DNA of 5,907 bases from Verrucomicrobiota bacterium. Its GTDB lineage: Bacteria; Verrucomicrobiota; Verrucomicrobiia; Limisphaerales; UBA1096. The stretch spans positions 1-5,907 of the forward strand of contig DQOE01000272.1 in assembly GCA_015658765.1 (NCBI GenBank). The letters are read 5' to 3'. Shown one piece after another: positions 1 to 5,653 of the stretch (its first letter is position 1; each line of letters begins with the position of its first letter). Both the position numbers and the translations under genes were made by a program. The notes beneath the pieces were generated by a model that saw only the letters and a list, made by a program, of their open reading frames with translations, searched no databases and was not told where the DNA came from.

Positions 1-25
1 CCCGGTTCTCGGTTTCTGGTTGGGA

Positions 26-43
26 CACGGACTTCACGGATTT
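26..43. repeat. Short tandem repeat, two 9-bp CACGGAYTT units
   Basis: Two adjacent 9-bp units, CACGGACTT (26-34) and CACGGATTT (35-43), differ at one base. They lie about 23 bp left of the ATYTGCGT repeat, in the non-coding leader of the operon. The pair resembles short degenerate repeats scattered between genes in some environmental bacterial genomes, but with only two units chance cannot be excluded. Confidence 0.4.
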
Positions 44-66
44 GCAGGTTCATTTTTTGCCCAAAT

Positions 67-87
67 AATTTGCGTTCATTTGCGTCC
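67..87 (+). repeat. Dispersed intergenic repeat, copy 1 (ATYTGCGTYN doublet)
   Basis: A 21-bp element made of two 10-bp units, ATTTGCGTTC and ATTTGCGTCC, preceded by one A. A second copy in the same orientation lies at 5570-5590 and matches at 18 of 21 positions. Both copies are intergenic and they bracket the six-gene operon. This is seen directly. That it belongs to a genome-wide repeat family is inferred from recollection of similar strings in verrucomicrobial and related genomes. Confidence 0.65.
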
Positions 88-273
88 GATTCTTGGTTAT
101 CGGGTTGTACCATTCACGTCCCGCTCGTTTTTTTGGTTTTCCTGTTATTGGGCCTTGCGTCCGTTGATGTGTTTTGCCAATTTCACTGGTGCGCCGCTTT
201 GCCGGCTGAGCCATTAAGCGCTCCTTGCCATTCTTTTGGCGGGGATTCCCGGTAACCAGATCCAGTACAAAAT

Positions 274-1050
274 ATGAATCGCCTAACGTTTGGGGCACTT
301 TTGTCAGCATCGCTTGCATTTTGGCTGACATCAGGATCCGTCTTCGCGCAGGGTTCCAAGTTCGAGGAAGCCCGCACCCACATTGAGAAATGGGTGCAGA
401 CGCGTCAGCTCATCGCCAGGAGGAATGCCGATTGGCGTGTGGAGCGGGAAAGTATCGGCCAGACGATTGGCCTGTTGCAGAGGGAGATCGACCTGCTCAA
501 GGAGGCGATCGACAAGAGCGAGCAGGTGGACTCGGAGGCCGATGCCGAGAAAAAACGGATCACCCTGAGCCTGGAGGATTTGAAAAAGGCCAACAAGGTG
601 GTGGACGCCGCCCTGTGGGGGATGGAGCGCCAGGCGCTGGTGCTGATGGCTCGTTTCCCCGACCCGCTGAAGGATCGCATTTCGAACGTCCGCTCACGCA
701 TCCCGCTGGAGAAGAAGGATCTTCGCGGCCGATCCGCCGCTGAGCGAATGCAGAACGTGGTGGCCATGCTCAACGAGGCGGATCGATTCAACTCTGCCAT
801 CACACTGGCGATCGAGGTGCGGAAGGATGCCGAGGGGAAAGACCGGCAGGTGCAGGCGCTCTACCTCGGGCTGGGCCATGCCTATTATGCGGACCAGGGA
901 GGCTCGTTTGCCGGTGTCGGCGTGCCGGGTGCGGAGGGCTGGACGTGGGAGGTGAAGCCCGAGCTTGGCTCGACGATCCGCAAGGTCATCGATATTTACG
1001 AGAACGAGCGGAGCGCGGAATTTGTCCCGGTTCCGGTGAACATCAAGTAG
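274..1050 (+). CDS. DUF3450-type periplasmic coiled-coil protein of a TonB2/TtpC operon
   Basis: 258 aa. Residues 1-25 form a signal peptide with a likely cut after VFA25, so the mature protein is periplasmic. Residues about 30-120 are rich in Glu, Lys, Arg and Leu with heptad-like spacing (coiled coil), including a Trp-Thr-Arg-Leu region (W40, T43, R44) and DWRVER (53-58). The C-terminal third (about 191-225) has QALYLGLGHAYYADQGG followed by a GW.W motif. This layout, and a position just upstream of the large ExbB gene, fit the DUF3450 family found with ExbB-ExbD-TonB clusters. The molecular role is not established; a periplasmic part or regulator of the motor is the natural inference. The start is the first ATG after an in-frame TAA at 253-255 and gives a proper signal peptide, although no good Shine-Dalgarno site precedes it. 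The next gene follows after 9 bp. The family call rests on pattern recognition without an alignment. Confidence 0.8.
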   Translation: MNRLTFGALLSASLAFWLTSGSVFAQGSKFEEARTHIEKWVQTRQLIARRNADWRVERESIGQTIGLLQREIDLLKEAIDKSEQVDSEADAEKKRITLSLEDLKKANKVVDAALWGMERQALVLMARFPDPLKDRISNVRSRIPLEKKDLRGRSAAERMQNVVAMLNEADRFNSAITLAIEVRKDAEGKDRQVQALYLGLGHAYYADQGGSFAGVGVPGAEGWTWEVKPELGSTIRKVIDIYENERSAEFVPVPVNIK

Positions 1051-1053
1051 GGA
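1049..1053 (+). promoter_or_regulatory. Shine-Dalgarno site for the TtpC-like gene
   Basis: AGGGA lies 6 nt before the ATG at 1060 and overlaps the TAG stop of the upstream gene. It is the clearest ribosome binding site in the window and supports the chosen start. Most other starts here lack a comparable site. Confidence 0.6.
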
Positions 1054-1059
1054 ATCAGG

Positions 1060-2448
1060 ATGATAAGACAATTTACACTGGCCATCTCGCTTCTTTGCTC
1101 AGTTGCGCTTGGCCAAGCGCAGACTTTTGAGGCGGCGGCGGCTTCGGCCAAGTCGGACCTGGACAAGGCGTTGGCCGAGTTGAGCGCGCTGGAGAAAAAA
1201 ATCGCCGATGAAAAAATCCCGCTGGCCCGCGAGTTGAACACGCTCGAGAGCGAGGTCATTGCCAAGCGGCGTGAGCACACGGAGGCCAAGCGCATGCAGG
1301 ACCGCAAGTCGGTCGACCTGGGCAAGCTCAAGGCGGAGGAGAAGGGGTTCACGGATCAAAACGACTACCTGCGCAAGACGCTGCTTGAGGAGTACATCCG
1401 GCGGTTTGAAACGCGCATTCATGCCAGCGAGAAGGAGCAGTATGAAGCCATCGTCAGGACGGCCCGTGAGACCAACAATAATCCATCCAGCCCGGCCGAG
1501 TCGGTGTTCACCGGGCAGCTTATCGTTGTGCAGGCGGCGCTCGACCGGTTGGGCAACCTCTTGGGCGGACATGTTTACGAAGGCACGGCGCTAAACGCAG
1601 AGGGCGTCGCTGAGCGGGGCAAGTTTGCCGTGATCGGCCCGCTGGTGGTGTTCGCGGGCAACGACGGCAAGGCCGGCTTGGCCGAGCAGTTGCGCGGCTC
1701 GACAGACGCGACGCTTGTGGACATCGGCCCGGATCACCAGGCGGGGATCGTTGCTGTCACCGGCAGCGGCACCGGCCAGTTGCCGTTCGACTCGACGATG
1801 GGCAACGCGCTCAAGATCAAGCAGGTGGAGGAGACGTGGTGGGAGCACATCAACAAGGGCGGCGTGGTAATCTGGCCGCTGCTCGCGCTTGGCCTGGCGG
1901 CCGCCCTGGTCGCGCTGATCAAGTGGATGCAGTTGGCCAGGCTGCAGCAGGTGCGGCCCGGCGATTTGCAATCGATCCTCGACCGGGTGAACGACAACGA
2001 CTCGGCCTCAGCCATGGCCCTGGCCAAGCGCATCAAGGGCCCCGCCGGCGAACTGCTGGAGACGGCGATTCAAAGCACCGGGGAGAGCAAGGAAATGATC
2101 GAGGAAATTCTCTATGAGAAAATGCTGCACGCCAAGCCGAAGCTGGAGAGCATGCTGCAGTTCCTCTCGCTGGCGGCGGCGACGTCGCCGCTGCTGGGCC
2201 TGCTCGGCACGGTGACCGGCATGATCAACACTTTCAAGCTGATCACCGTGTTCGGCACCGGCGATCCCAAGCGGCTGTCGTCCGGCATTTCGGAGGCGCT
2301 GGTGACCACCGAGTACGGCCTGATCATCGCCGTGCCGTGTCTGCTGCTGTTTGCGCTGCTGTCGCGCAAGTCCAAGGGCATCCTGGCCAGCATGGAGCAG
2401 ACAGCGGTCGGTTTCATAAACGGCTTGACGGTAAAAAACGGACGTTGA
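1060..2448 (+). CDS. TtpC-like MotA/TolQ/ExbB proton channel protein with periplasmic coiled-coil domain
   Basis: 462 aa, about twice the size of a usual ExbB. Residues 1-20 form a signal peptide (cut after GQA20). Residues about 25-110 are a charged coiled coil, and about 130-260 a periplasmic domain containing LPFDSTMGNAL (241-251), a stretch typical of this subfamily. A membrane helix at about 268-288 starts the ExbB/TolQ core, with further helices near 366-391 and 418-436. The core has [13 protein letters not shown] and SGISEALVTTEYGL. T384, E412 and T417 align by eye with E. coli ExbB T148, E176 and T181, linked to proton movement. The architecture equals TtpC of Vibrio TonB2 systems, where it is needed besides ExbB and ExbD. 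Expected role: inner-membrane channel subunit reaching into the periplasm. It lies 9 bp after the DUF3450-type gene and 3 bp before the second ExbB. TolQ or MotA are less likely given the tonB neighbour. Confidence 0.9.
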   Translation: MIRQFTLAISLLCSVALGQAQTFEAAAASAKSDLDKALAELSALEKKIADEKIPLARELNTLESEVIAKRREHTEAKRMQDRKSVDLGKLKAEEKGFTDQNDYLRKTLLEEYIRRFETRIHASEKEQYEAIVRTARETNNNPSSPAESVFTGQLIVVQAALDRLGNLLGGHVYEGTALNAEGVAERGKFAVIGPLVVFAGNDGKAGLAEQLRGSTDATLVDIGPDHQAGIVAVTGSGTGQLPFDSTMGNALKIKQVEETWWEHINKGGVVIWPLLALGLAAALVALIKWMQLARLQQVRPGDLQSILDRVNDNDSASAMALAKRIKGPAGELLETAIQSTGESKEMIEEILYEKMLHAKPKLESMLQFLSLAAATSPLLGLLGTVTGMINTFKLITVFGTGDPKRLSSGISEALVTTEYGLIIAVPCLLLFALLSRKSKGILASMEQTAVGFINGLTVKNGR

Positions 2449-2451
2449 TAG

Positions 2452-3054
2452 ATGGCCGACACTCTCGAGTACATCGTTGAAACATGGCAATCCGGCGGGG
2501 TGGTGATGTTGCCGTTGCTGTTGGTGGCGCTGTTGATTTACACCGTGGCCACGAGCCTGCTGTTGAACTTCCGGCAGCGCGGATACAAGCATCTCGACGA
2601 TGAAACGGTGATCGACTGGGTGCGGACACCCGGGAAGAGCGAGGGGGAAGTGGGCGAGATCATCCGTTACACGCAGGACGAAGTCGAGAAGCTGGACGAA
2701 GTGTACAGTCGTTTCTCCGAGGTGTTCGCCTCCCGGCTGCCGTTTTTCGAGCGGCGCCTGGTTTTCCTGAACACCCTCGTGGCCACGGCGCCGCTGCTCG
2801 GGCTGCTGGGAACCGTGATGGGCATGCTGGTGACGTTCAAGGGCCTCTCGGTGGGCGGCGGCAAGCTGGTGGACGTGGTGGCCAGCGGGATTTCCGAGGC
2901 GCTGATCACCACCGAGATGGGCCTGCTGATTGCCGTGCCGGGCTACTTCATGGCCTACGCCATCAAGCGCCGCAAGGATGAGTACGAGGCGTTTCTTGTT
3001 CGGCTGGAAAGCCTGACGCTGCAACAGTTCAAACGAAAGACGGTGGCATCGTGA
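2452..3054 (+). CDS. exbB: ExbB, MotA/TolQ/ExbB proton channel family protein
   Basis: 200 aa, close to the usual size for a compact ExbB. There is no cleavable signal. A short N-terminus leads into helix 1 (about 18-38), then a cytoplasmic loop of about 65 residues, helix 2 (about 104-128) with [13 protein letters not shown], and helix 3 (about 152-172) following [15 protein letters not shown]121, E149 and T154 match by eye the residues tied to proton conduction in E. coli ExbB (T148, E176, T181). It should assemble as an inner-membrane oligomer around ExbD and drive TonB. Its core resembles that of the preceding TtpC-like protein, so the two are paralogues, but it lacks the periplasmic extension. 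It starts 3 bp after the preceding stop with only a weak purine stretch upstream. Its stop overlaps the GTG start of exbD by 4 bp (GTGA), suggesting coupled translation. Confidence 0.92.
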   Translation: MADTLEYIVETWQSGGVVMLPLLLVALLIYTVATSLLLNFRQRGYKHLDDETVIDWVRTPGKSEGEVGEIIRYTQDEVEKLDEVYSRFSEVFASRLPFFERRLVFLNTLVATAPLLGLLGTVMGMLVTFKGLSVGGGKLVDVVASGISEALITTEMGLLIAVPGYFMAYAIKRRKDEYEAFLVRLESLTLQQFKRKTVAS

Positions 3055-3455
3055 GGGGACGCCGATCCATCATGGGGGCCGAGGAGGCCATGGACATCAA
3101 CATCTCGCCGCTGATCGACATGGTGTTCATCCTGCTGATTTTCTTCATCGTCACCACCGTGTTTGTCGAGGAAACCGGCGTTGAGGTCGAGAAGCCGGAG
3201 GCGGCCTCCGCGATGCAGCTCGACAAAAACAGCATTCTCATCGCCGTGACCACCAAGGGGCAGGTGGTGTACGGCGGCAAGGAGATCGGCGTGAACGGCG
3301 TGCGGGCGATTGTCCGTCGCCTGACCACCAAGGAGGACATGCCGGTGATCATCCAGGTGGACGAGGGCGCCAACGCCGGCTTGGTGGTGAGGGTGATCGA
3401 CGAATCCAAGCTCGGTGGCGCCAAGAGCATCAGCCTCTCCGCCGATTTGCCGTAG
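3051..3455 (+). CDS. exbD: ExbD, biopolymer transport protein
   Basis: 134 aa, typical for ExbD/TolR. A short cytoplasmic N-terminus with a basic patch (RGRR) and acidic residues leads to [18 protein letters not shown] (15-32), the single membrane helix of about residues 21-39. D23 corresponds to the essential membrane aspartate of E. coli ExbD (D25). The remaining 95 or so residues form the small periplasmic domain, ending with ISLSADLP. With the ExbB proteins it forms the proton-driven stator complex that energises TonB. The GTG start at 3051 overlaps the exbB stop by 4 bp and keeps the basic N-terminus. ATG codons at 3072 and 3090 are possible later starts; the last would leave almost no cytoplasmic tail. 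It is the only exbD in the window although there are two exbB paralogues. Confidence 0.93.
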   Translation: MRGRRSIMGAEEAMDINISPLIDMVFILLIFFIVTTVFVEETGVEVEKPEAASAMQLDKNSILIAVTTKGQVVYGGKEIGVNGVRAIVRRLTTKEDMPVIIQVDEGANAGLVVRVIDESKLGGAKSISLSADLP

Positions 3456-3464
3456 CCACACGTC

Positions 3465-4115
3465 ATGCGAAAGGTTTTTCAGGTCGAGACAAGGAACACA
3501 GGAGTCCTGTGGGGGTTGACCGGTGGTCTGCTGATCTCGCTGCTCCTGTTCCTGATCCTGCCCTTTACCCAGAAACTTTCCGGATCGAACCCGAAAAACC
3601 TTCTCCTCAAGGTGGACGTATCCCTGCCGCCGCCACCACCACCACCGCCGCCGCCGCCGCCTCCTCCCGAGGAGGAGGAGGAAGAGGAAAAACCGGAGCT
3701 GCAGGAGGAGCAGCAGATGCTGACCCTGAGTCAGCTCGAGCTCGCGCTCAACCCCGGCGCGGGCGGCGTCGGCATCTACGCCGGGTTGAACCCGAAAGTA
3801 TCGACCGATGCCATCGCGGAGATGAAAATTTTCGACCTCTCGGAGGTGGATCGCGAGCCGCGTCCGCTGGTGCGTATCCCGCCGCGATACCCGCCCAAGC
3901 TGCTGTTGAACCGTGTCTCGGGCCGGGTGGATCTGCTGATCGTGATCGACGAGGAGGGCCGGGTGACGGATCATCAGGTGCGCCGGTTCACCCACAACGA
4001 ATTCAAGCGCGAAGTAACCCGGGTGATCCGGCAATGGAAATTCAGCCCGGCTATGAAGGACGGCAGAAAGGTCGCCGTCAGGAAAATTCAACCCTTCTAT
4101 TTCGGAAAACAATGA
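3465..4115 (+). CDS. tonB: TonB-family energy transducer with Pro14-Glu7 spacer
   Basis: 216 aa. Residues 1-12 are cytoplasmic and about 13-34 form the membrane anchor. A periplasmic spacer follows with 14 consecutive prolines (55-68) and 7 consecutive glutamates (69-75), then a Gln/Glu/Leu-rich linker. The C-terminal TonB domain spans about 132-216: a PPRYPP box (139-144), SGRVDLLIVIDEEGRV (152-167), then RVIRQWKFSPAMKDG (186-200) with the Trp-x-Phe-x-Pro-Ala motif of TonB C-termini. Expected role: carry the motion of the ExbB-ExbD motor to outer-membrane receptors. The anchor has no histidine, unlike E. coli TonB with its His20 in the SHLS motif. The gene starts 9 bp after exbD without a visible Shine-Dalgarno site and its stop overlaps the next start (ATGA). 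No receptor gene is nearby, so the substrate is unknown. Confidence 0.92.
   Translation: MRKVFQVETRNTGVLWGLTGGLLISLLLFLILPFTQKLSGSNPKNLLLKVDVSLPPPPPPPPPPPPPPEEEEEEEKPELQEEQQMLTLSQLELALNPGAGGVGIYAGLNPKVSTDAIAEMKIFDLSEVDREPRPLVRIPPRYPPKLLLNRVSGRVDLLIVIDEEGRVTDHQVRRFTHNEFKREVTRVIRQWKFSPAMKDGRKVAVRKIQPFYFGKQ
3626..3688 (+). repeat. Coding triplet repeat (CCN)14(GAR)7 inside tonB
   Basis: Fourteen proline codons (ccg, cca, cct and ccc mixed) are followed directly by seven glutamate codons (gag, gaa). The plus strand is pyrimidine-rich in the first part and purine-rich in the second. The junction holds a 7-bp inverted repeat, CCTCCTC (3660-3666) and GAGGAGG (3669-3675). Codons within the proline run are mixed, which suggests selection for the amino acids more than fresh triplet slippage. 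Length changes would stay in frame. Confidence 0.85.
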
Positions 4116-5503
4116 TGAAACCCACGAACAAAAAAGGACGCGGTGCGCTTGGTTTGTTGCTGGTGCTTGGTCTGCTGGCCCCGGCGCTTGGTCAGGCGCA
4201 ACCCAGCTTTGCCTCGACGATGCAGTTTTGGAAAGACCCCGAGTTCATTAACAAGTTCATGGCCAGCTACGGCGTCAAGTCCGAGGTGGAGCCGAAGATC
4301 AACGCCGAAGAAAAAGAGCTGTTCGACGAGCTGATCCCGCAGATTCAAGCCGACCCCACCCAGGCCGTTGTCATGTTGATCGAGGCCATCACGCCCGAGT
4401 CGAGCGCGGCGCTGGACTTCACCCTGGCCAACCTGTACGTGCAGGCGAACGACTACCCCAAGGCGGTGGCGCAATACCGGGAGGCAATCAGAAAATTCCC
4501 GGACTTCCAGCGCGCCCACATGAACCTTGGCGTGGTGTTGATCCAGCTAAACCAGCATGTGGAGGCGCAAAAGGAACTGGTGCGCACACTCGAGCTCGGT
4601 GGTGAGGACGGCAACATTTATGGCCTCATCGGCTACTGCCACTTGATCGGCGAAAAATATCTCTCGGCCGAGGCGGCCTATCGCAAGGCCACCCTTTTCT
4701 CGCCGGACAAGCTCGACTGGAAGCTCGGCATCGCCCAGTGCCAGCTGCAGCAGCAGAAGTACGGCGAGTGCGTGACGCTGTTCGGCGAGCTGATCCAGGC
4801 CAAGCCGGACAACGCCGACTACTGGCTGCACCAGGCCAACGCCTACCTTGGCCTGGCGGAGGCCACGAAGGCCGCCACCAACTACGAGGTCGTCCGCCGC
4901 ATGGGCAAGGCTGACGCCAAGGTGCTCAATCAACTCGCCGATATTTACATCAACGAGGGCACGTACGATCTCGCCTTCGCGGCGTACCGCGATGCCGCCG
5001 CGGCAGACGAGGGCAGGGAAGTCGCCCCGCCGATTCGCGCGGCGGACATTCTCATCTCGGTTGGGGAATTTGATCGCGGCAACTCGCTGCTCGCGCAGAT
5101 ACGCTCGATCCACAAAAACCAGTTCAACGAGGCCGACTGGTTGAAAATCCTGCAACTCGAGGCCCGCGTGCAGTTGGCCAACGGCGAGGAGGCCAAGGCC
5201 ATCAAGACGCTCGAGCAGATCGTTGACAAGGATCCGCTGGACGGCGAGTCGCTGCTGCTGTTGGCCGACTATTACGGGCGCAACGACAACGTCGAGAAGG
5301 CCGGGTTGTTCTACCAGCGCGCCGAGCAACTGGACGATTTCGAGGTGCGGGCCAAGATCACTCACGCGCAGTTTTTGGTGCACCGCAGCCAGTATGAAAA
5401 GGCGGTGCCGCTGCTCAAGTCGGCCCAGGCCAAGCGCCCGCGTGACAGCGTCCAGCGCTACCTCGACCAGGTCGTAAAGTTGGCCCGCCTGGCCAAGCGC
5501 TGA
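4112..5503 (+). CDS. Secreted TPR-repeat protein of the TonB operon
   Basis: 463 aa. A basic N-terminus (KKGR) and a hydrophobic stretch form a signal peptide ending LGQA29, so the mature protein is periplasmic or envelope-bound. After a spacer (about 30-95) come TPR-like helical pairs from about residue 100 to 445: LANLY...YPKAVAQYREAI (105-126), MNLGVVLIQ (137-145), YLSAEAAYRKAT (183-194), LADIYINEGTYDLAFAAYRDA (275-295), LLLLADYYGRNDNVEKAGLFYQRA (381-404) and YEKAVPLLKSAQ (428-439). TPR arrays bind other proteins, so a scaffold for the TonB motor or its receptors is a fair inference. TPR genes are known at the end of TonB2-type clusters in Vibrio and Shewanella relatives. The start is the ATG at 4112, overlapping the tonB stop by 4 bp (ATGA); ATG at 4115 is an equal alternative. 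The frame stays open about 600 bp further upstream, but that part overlaps tonB and would remove the signal peptide from the N-terminus, so it is excluded. Confidence 0.9.
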   Translation: MMKPTNKKGRGALGLLLVLGLLAPALGQAQPSFASTMQFWKDPEFINKFMASYGVKSEVEPKINAEEKELFDELIPQIQADPTQAVVMLIEAITPESSAALDFTLANLYVQANDYPKAVAQYREAIRKFPDFQRAHMNLGVVLIQLNQHVEAQKELVRTLELGGEDGNIYGLIGYCHLIGEKYLSAEAAYRKATLFSPDKLDWKLGIAQCQLQQQKYGECVTLFGELIQAKPDNADYWLHQANAYLGLAEATKAATNYEVVRRMGKADAKVLNQLADIYINEGTYDLAFAAYRDAAAADEGREVAPPIRAADILISVGEFDRGNSLLAQIRSIHKNQFNEADWLKILQLEARVQLANGEEAKAIKTLEQIVDKDPLDGESLLLLADYYGRNDNVEKAGLFYQRAEQLDDFEVRAKITHAQFLVHRSQYEKAVPLLKSAQAKRPRDSVQRYLDQVVKLARLAKR

Positions 5504-5540
5504 ATTTTTAAGTATTCACTTTTTAGTTTCAAGTTGAACA
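5504..5540. other. AT-rich stretch after the operon
   Basis: About three quarters of the bases are A or T, in sharp contrast to the GC-rich genes on both sides. It begins directly after the TPR stop codon. A 4-bp stem (AAGT 5510-5513, ACTT 5518-5521) followed by T residues is too weak to be called a terminator. The operon end probably lies in this region, but the mechanism is not visible. Confidence 0.45.
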
Positions 5541-5569
5541 TCGGTGGAATGCTTTCCTGTAATCCTGCC

Positions 5570-5590
5570 AATCTGCGTTGATCTGCGTCC
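5570..5590 (+). repeat. Dispersed intergenic repeat, copy 2 (ATYTGCGTYN doublet)
   Basis: The 10-bp units ATCTGCGTTG and ATCTGCGTCC stand in tandem, preceded by one A. The copy matches 67-87 at 18 of 21 positions and has the same orientation. The flanking sequence of the two copies is otherwise unrelated. It lies between the TPR gene and mutL, so the two copies frame the whole operon. Confidence 0.65.
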
Positions 5591-5600
5591 CCTGTCTTTG

Positions 5601-5631
5601 AAAGCAAAAACGCTTGGGGCGGCCAAGCGCT
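5601..5631 (-). terminator. Candidate intrinsic terminator on the minus strand
   Basis: CGCTTGG (5611-5617) and CCAAGCG (5623-5629) form a perfect 7-bp inverted repeat around a 5-nt loop. Read on the minus strand, the GC-rich stem is followed at once by TTTTTGCTTT (5610 down to 5601). One G-U and one A-U pair could extend the stem to 9 bp. On the plus strand the hairpin is followed by GC-rich sequence, so it would not terminate operon transcripts. It would stop antisense transcription entering from the mutL side, or it may act as a hairpin in the mutL leader. No minus-strand gene is visible that would need it. Confidence 0.5.
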
Positions 5632-5653
5632 GCCCGTAGAGTGGCGGCGCAGC

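Larger units (their letters stand above)
1..273. other. Non-coding leader region upstream of the operon
   Basis: This stretch is less GC-rich than the genes and no open frame in it looks like a real protein. It holds the CACGGAYTT pair and copy 1 of the ATYTGCGT repeat. The operon promoter should lie here, but I found no -35/-10 pair with acceptable spacing, and the first gene lacks a clear Shine-Dalgarno site. No operator-like palindrome (for example a Fur-box type AT-rich inverted repeat) is convincing, so iron regulation cannot be claimed. Confidence 0.55.

Noticed and set aside
150..273. Sigma-70 type promoter upstream of the first gene
   Set aside because: TTG-type hexamers exist (for example 155-160 and 225-230), but none has an acceptable -10 at 16-18 bp, so no promoter is called.
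20..331. Small open frames on both strands in the leader (65, 61 and 93 codons)
   Set aside because: They are translated from the repeat-bearing, lower-GC leader, and the minus-strand one crosses the signal-peptide region of the first gene. No domain, no ribosome site, unlike the composition of real genes here.
2008..3024. Minus-strand open frame of 338 codons
   Set aside because: It is antisense to the two ExbB genes, full of Gln, His and Arg, with no domain. The plus strand is explained by convincing proteins.
3509..4111. Open frame of about 200 codons upstream of and in frame with the TPR gene
   Set aside because: It lies over tonB in another frame, reads as low-complexity Gly/Ala/Arg sequence from the proline tract, and would bury the TPR signal peptide inside the protein. 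tonB in its own frame has clear family motifs.
2955..4112. Minus-strand open frame of 385 codons
   Set aside because: It is the antisense of exbD and tonB, rich in His, Gln, Arg and Leu, with Arg and Trp runs mirroring the proline codons. It is a typical GC-rich shadow without recognisable domains.
4547..5383. Minus-strand open frame of 278 codons
   Set aside because: It is antisense to the TPR gene; its hydrophobic Leu/Val content mirrors frequent Asp/Asn/Glu/Lys codons in that gene. No start context or family motif.
5510..5524. AAGT/ACTT stem followed by T residues as a plus-strand terminator
   Set aside because: The stem has only 4 AT-rich pairs and would be too unstable to end transcription.
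5491..5632. GGCCAAGCGCTG present both at the TPR 3' end (5491-5502) and before mutL (5621-5632)
   Set aside because: GGCCAAGCGC also occurs inside genes, where favoured codons for Ala-Lys-Arg explain it. The match is short enough to be coincidence, and the second copy is better explained as half of the hairpin.
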